DNA from: Rhodobacteraceae bacterium UBA6141
GTDB taxonomy: Bacteria; Pseudomonadota; Alphaproteobacteria; Rhodobacterales; Rhodobacteraceae
DNA: 60,241 nt
Assembly: GCA_002423245.1 (NCBI GenBank)
Contig: DIVD01000012.1
Location: 1-60,241 of the forward strand
Reading direction: 5' to 3'
Shown here: piece by piece, positions 58,081 to 60,241 of the stretch
Layout of the letters: every line of letters starts with the position of its first letter
Position numbering within the stretch: the first letter of the stretch is position 1
Notes under the pieces: generated by a model
What the model was told of the DNA's origin: nothing
What the model saw: only the letters and a program-made list of their open reading frames with translations
The model's database searches: none
Program-made: the position numbers and the translations under genes

Positions 58081-58191
58081 ATGACCACGACCAACCCGCA
58101 GGAGGACTGCATGCGTGCCGCCACGATCGCCATCAATCTCGGCTTCGGCCTGGGACTCGCCCTCGCCTCCACGGTGCTTGTGCTCGTCTGA
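58081..58191 (+). CDS. Possible 36-residue membrane microprotein
   Basis: Reads MTTTNPQEDCMRAATIAINL, then a hydrophobic segment ending TVLVLV. CAGGAGG lies just before the second ATG (58111), which would give 26 residues. It is in an otherwise empty 366-bp gap between aroQ and the methyltransferase-like gene. Hydrophobic end, RBS and clean stop support it, but it is short. Confidence 0.4.
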   Translation: MTTTNPQEDCMRAATIAINLGFGLGLALASTVLVLV

Positions 58192-58251
58192 TCCGCCCGC
58201 GCGCCGCTGCGTCGGACCGCCCGATGGCCTTTCCGTGGCTTTTCCCGGCCG

Positions 58252-59070
58252 TCAGACCGGGAGCGCGGGCAGTTGCAGCACGATGAACACCCGCCGGAAC
58301 GGAAACAGCACCGCCCCGTCATGCTCCACCGGATAGGCCGCGGCAAGCGCCTCGTCATAGCGGGCGACGAAGGCGTCGGCTTCCACCGCCGAGAGCCTGT
58401 CCAGAAACGGCCGAAGCGCGGTGCCTTCGGTGAAGCGCCGCACCGGATGGCCCGCGCCCTCTCCCGCACCCACTCCCGCACCCTCGGGCGTCAGCCGCTG
58501 GATGTAGTCGGTTTCCCATATGTTCAGCTGGCCGAGCGGGGCCAGCAGCCGGTAATAGTCCAGCGGCGTGCGCACCGGGGGGTGCCAGTCCACGAAGTCG
58601 AAGCGATCGGGGAACATCTCGGTGGCGAAGTCGCGCAAGAAGCGGTGCGAGGGCGCGTTGTACTGCCGCGGCATCTGCACGGCGAGCGTGCCGCCCGGCG
58701 CCACCCGCGAGGCGAGCCGCGGCAGCAGCCTGTCGTGATCGCCCAGCCAGTGCAGCGCCGCATTGGAAAAGATCAGCGCGGGCGGGCTTGCCGGCTCCCA
58801 GACAGCGGCATCCTCGGCGAGGCATTGCCGATAGGCGCCGGTTGCCGCCGCCTCTGCCAGCATCGCGGGCGAGGCGTCGATGCCGATCAGGCGGCGATCG
58901 GGGTAGAGCGCGGCCAGCGCCGGGCCGACGGCGCCGCTGCCGCAGCCGAGATCCACCACATCGCCATCGGGAAGGCGCTGCACCTGCGCCAGCAGATCCA
59001 GCGCCGGCCGCAGGCGAAGGCCCCGAAACCGGGCATGGATCCCGGGGTTCCAGTCCTTGCGGGCGGACAC
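58252..59070 (-). CDS. tam: Trans-aconitate 2-methyltransferase-like protein
   Basis: 272 residues. WNPGIHARFRGLRLRPALDL at the N-terminus and the SAM-binding VVDLGCGSGAVGPALAALYP motif (about 37-56) match Tam; LIFSNAALHWLGDHDRLLP and DWHPPVRTPLDYYRLLAPLG are further family signatures. It methylates trans-aconitate, a by-product of aconitase, in characterised members. The gene name is by similarity of pattern only. Confidence 0.85.
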   Translation of the reverse strand: MSARKDWNPGIHARFRGLRLRPALDLLAQVQRLPDGDVVDLGCGSGAVGPALAALYPDRRLIGIDASPAMLAEAAATGAYRQCLAEDAAVWEPASPPALIFSNAALHWLGDHDRLLPRLASRVAPGGTLAVQMPRQYNAPSHRFLRDFATEMFPDRFDFVDWHPPVRTPLDYYRLLAPLGQLNIWETDYIQRLTPEGAGVGAGEGAGHPVRRFTEGTALRPFLDRLSAVEADAFVARYDEALAAAYPVEHDGAVLFPFRRVFIVLQLPALPV

Positions 59071-59078
59071 GGGGGGCG

Positions 59079-60241
59079 TCAGGCCGTCGGCTCGGGTTCG
59101 AGCCCGCCCTTCGGCGGTCTGGGCTTGGTCGTCTTCGGGATCGCGGTGACGCTGGGGGTGTTGCCCGAGGAGGGGGTTTCATCATCGGAATCGCTCAGCG
59201 GCTCGCCGCGCAGCACCCGCTTGATCTCGTCCCCGGTGAGCGTTTCGTACTCCAGCAGGCCCTGGGCCAGCCGCTCGAACTCGTCCTCGTACTCATTCAG
59301 GATCTGCATCGCGCGGGCATAGCCCTCGTCCACGATCACCTTCACCTCGTCCTCGATCATGCGCTTGGTTTCCGCCGAGACGCTGAAGCCGCCGGTATTG
59401 CCCTGATAGCCTTCATGCGCTTCGGAATAGTCGATATTGCCGATCTTCTCGGACATGCCCCAGCGCATCACCATCGCCCGCGCCACCGCCGACACCGCCT
59501 GGATATCGCCGCTGGCCCCCGAGGAGACGCGCTCCTCGCCCCATTTCTTCACCTCGGCGGCCTTGCCGGCCATGCCCATCGCGATGCGGTCCTTCATCTG
59601 GTCCTTGTGCCAGCTGTGGCGGTCCATCTCGGGCAGGCTCATCACCATGCCAAGCGCGCCGCCGCGGGGCATGATCGTCGCCTTGTAGACCGGGTCGCAC
59701 TTGGGCAGCTTGATCCCGACGATGGCGTGGCCGGCCTCGTGATAGGCGGTCATTTCCTTGTCCTCGTCGGACATGATCATCGACCGCCGCTCCGGGCCCA
59801 TCATCACCTTGTCCTTGGCATTCTCGAAATCGTCCATCGTCACGAAGCGGCGGCCCTTGCGCGCCGCGGTGAGCGCCGCCTCGTTGACGAGGTTGGCTAG
59901 GTCGGCGCCCGAAAAGCCGGGCGTGCCGCGCGCGATGGTGCGCAGATCCACATCGGGGCCGAGCGGAACCTTGCGGGCATGGACGTTGAGGATCTTCTCG
60001 CGGCCCTTGATGTCGGGGTTGCCGACGGTCACCTGCCGGTCGAAGCGGCCGGGGCGCAGCAGCGCCGGGTCCAGCACGTCCTTGCGGTTGGTGGCGGCGA
60101 TGATGATCACGCCGTCATTCGCCTCGAACCCGTCCATTTCGACCAGAAGCTGGTTCAGCGTCTGTTCGCGCTCGTCATTGCCGCCGCCCATGCCGACGCC
60201 GCGGGCCCGGCCCACCGCGTCGATCTCGTCGATGAAGACGA
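59079..60241 (-). CDS. ftsH: ATP-dependent zinc metalloprotease FtsH, C-terminal part
   Basis: The 3' ~387 codons are visible; the 5' part lies beyond the window end. FIDEIDAVG at the edge is Walker B of the AAA domain, then RFDRQVTVGNPD and the second region of homology. The zinc site YHEAGHAIVG is followed by the protease domain with GGALGMVMSLPEMDRHSWHK. It degrades membrane and short-lived proteins at the inner membrane. The C-terminal tail is Pro/Lys-rich. Confidence 0.97.
   Translation of the reverse strand, partial: VFIDEIDAVGRARGVGMGGGNDEREQTLNQLLVEMDGFEANDGVIIIAATNRKDVLDPALLRPGRFDRQVTVGNPDIKGREKILNVHARKVPLGPDVDLRTIARGTPGFSGADLANLVNEAALTAARKGRRFVTMDDFENAKDKVMMGPERRSMIMSDEDKEMTAYHEAGHAIVGIKLPKCDPVYKATIMPRGGALGMVMSLPEMDRHSWHKDQMKDRIAMGMAGKAAEVKKWGEERVSSGASGDIQAVSAVARAMVMRWGMSEKIGNIDYSEAHEGYQGNTGGFSVSAETKRMIEDEVKVIVDEGYARAMQILNEYEDEFERLAQGLLEYETLTGDEIKRVLRGEPLSDSDDETPSSGNTPSVTAIPKTTKPRPPKGGLEPEPTA

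Overview
The window is a GC-rich alphaproteobacterial chromosome segment. The host genes point to Rhodobacteraceae (Rhodobacter/Paracoccus-like). They include an aa3-type cytochrome oxidase and assembly cluster followed by thrC, a lysC-ptsP pair, DUF1178, EcsC and PdeM, plus the family's typical extragenic hairpin repeat ending in GGGATATTTGGACC. I cannot name the genus from sequence alone.

Positions 1 to about 24,340 are the right-hand part of an integrated siphovirus-like prophage; its left end lies outside the window. Read leftwards from the right attachment region, it holds five small genes ending in a tyrosine integrase (23988-21632). A two-gene rightward module follows, probably lysogeny or regulation (20718-21624). 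A long leftward early operon comes next (20451-14224): AlpA-like HTH, DUF2303, an adenine-methyltransferase-like protein, an ASCH-like protein, a VRR-NUC nuclease, a triple-HTH protein, a replication initiator carrying iteron-like repeats, and DUF6362. Beyond it are two tandem ParB-methyltransferase fusion genes and DUF7220. A rightward island of seven small genes (8705-11027) is inserted there. The leftward late genes are terminase small and large subunits, gpW-like joining protein, portal, a prohead protease/major capsid fusion, DUF2190, head-tail joiner, DUF6441, tail terminator and tail tube. No lysis genes are visible; they would lie left of the window.

Four structural signals are not explained by the gene list. 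(1) Three dispersed arrays of a GAGGCGYGGR decamer, each flanked by an inverted CGCCTC anti-repeat, sit upstream of three leftward gene blocks. (2) A 162-bp divergent promoter segment and a 62-bp hairpin/RBS segment are both duplicated in the small-gene island, giving A-orf-B-orf-A'-orf-B'-orf. (3) Iterons lie inside the initiator gene, next to an AT-rich stretch. (4) A 540-bp duplication gives two methyltransferases the same ParB half but different catalytic halves.

From about 24,340 to the end is ordinary host chromosome: a NUDIX gene apparently interrupted by the prophage end, DUF1178, an SDR, a pyruvate-kinase-like protein, lysC-ptsP, a DJ-1/PfpI protein, EcsC, GNAT, flavin reductase, an EamA transporter, MTA phosphorylase, an FAD oxidase, GNAT, an M16 peptidase, thrC, surf1, ctaE, ctaG, a small membrane gene, ctaB, ctaC, then divergent tldD, dprA, topA, 3-oxoacid CoA-transferase A/B, a sulfotransferase-like protein, an Lhr-type helicase with PdeM, folD, chorismate mutase, a trans-aconitate methyltransferase-like protein and the 3' part of ftsH.
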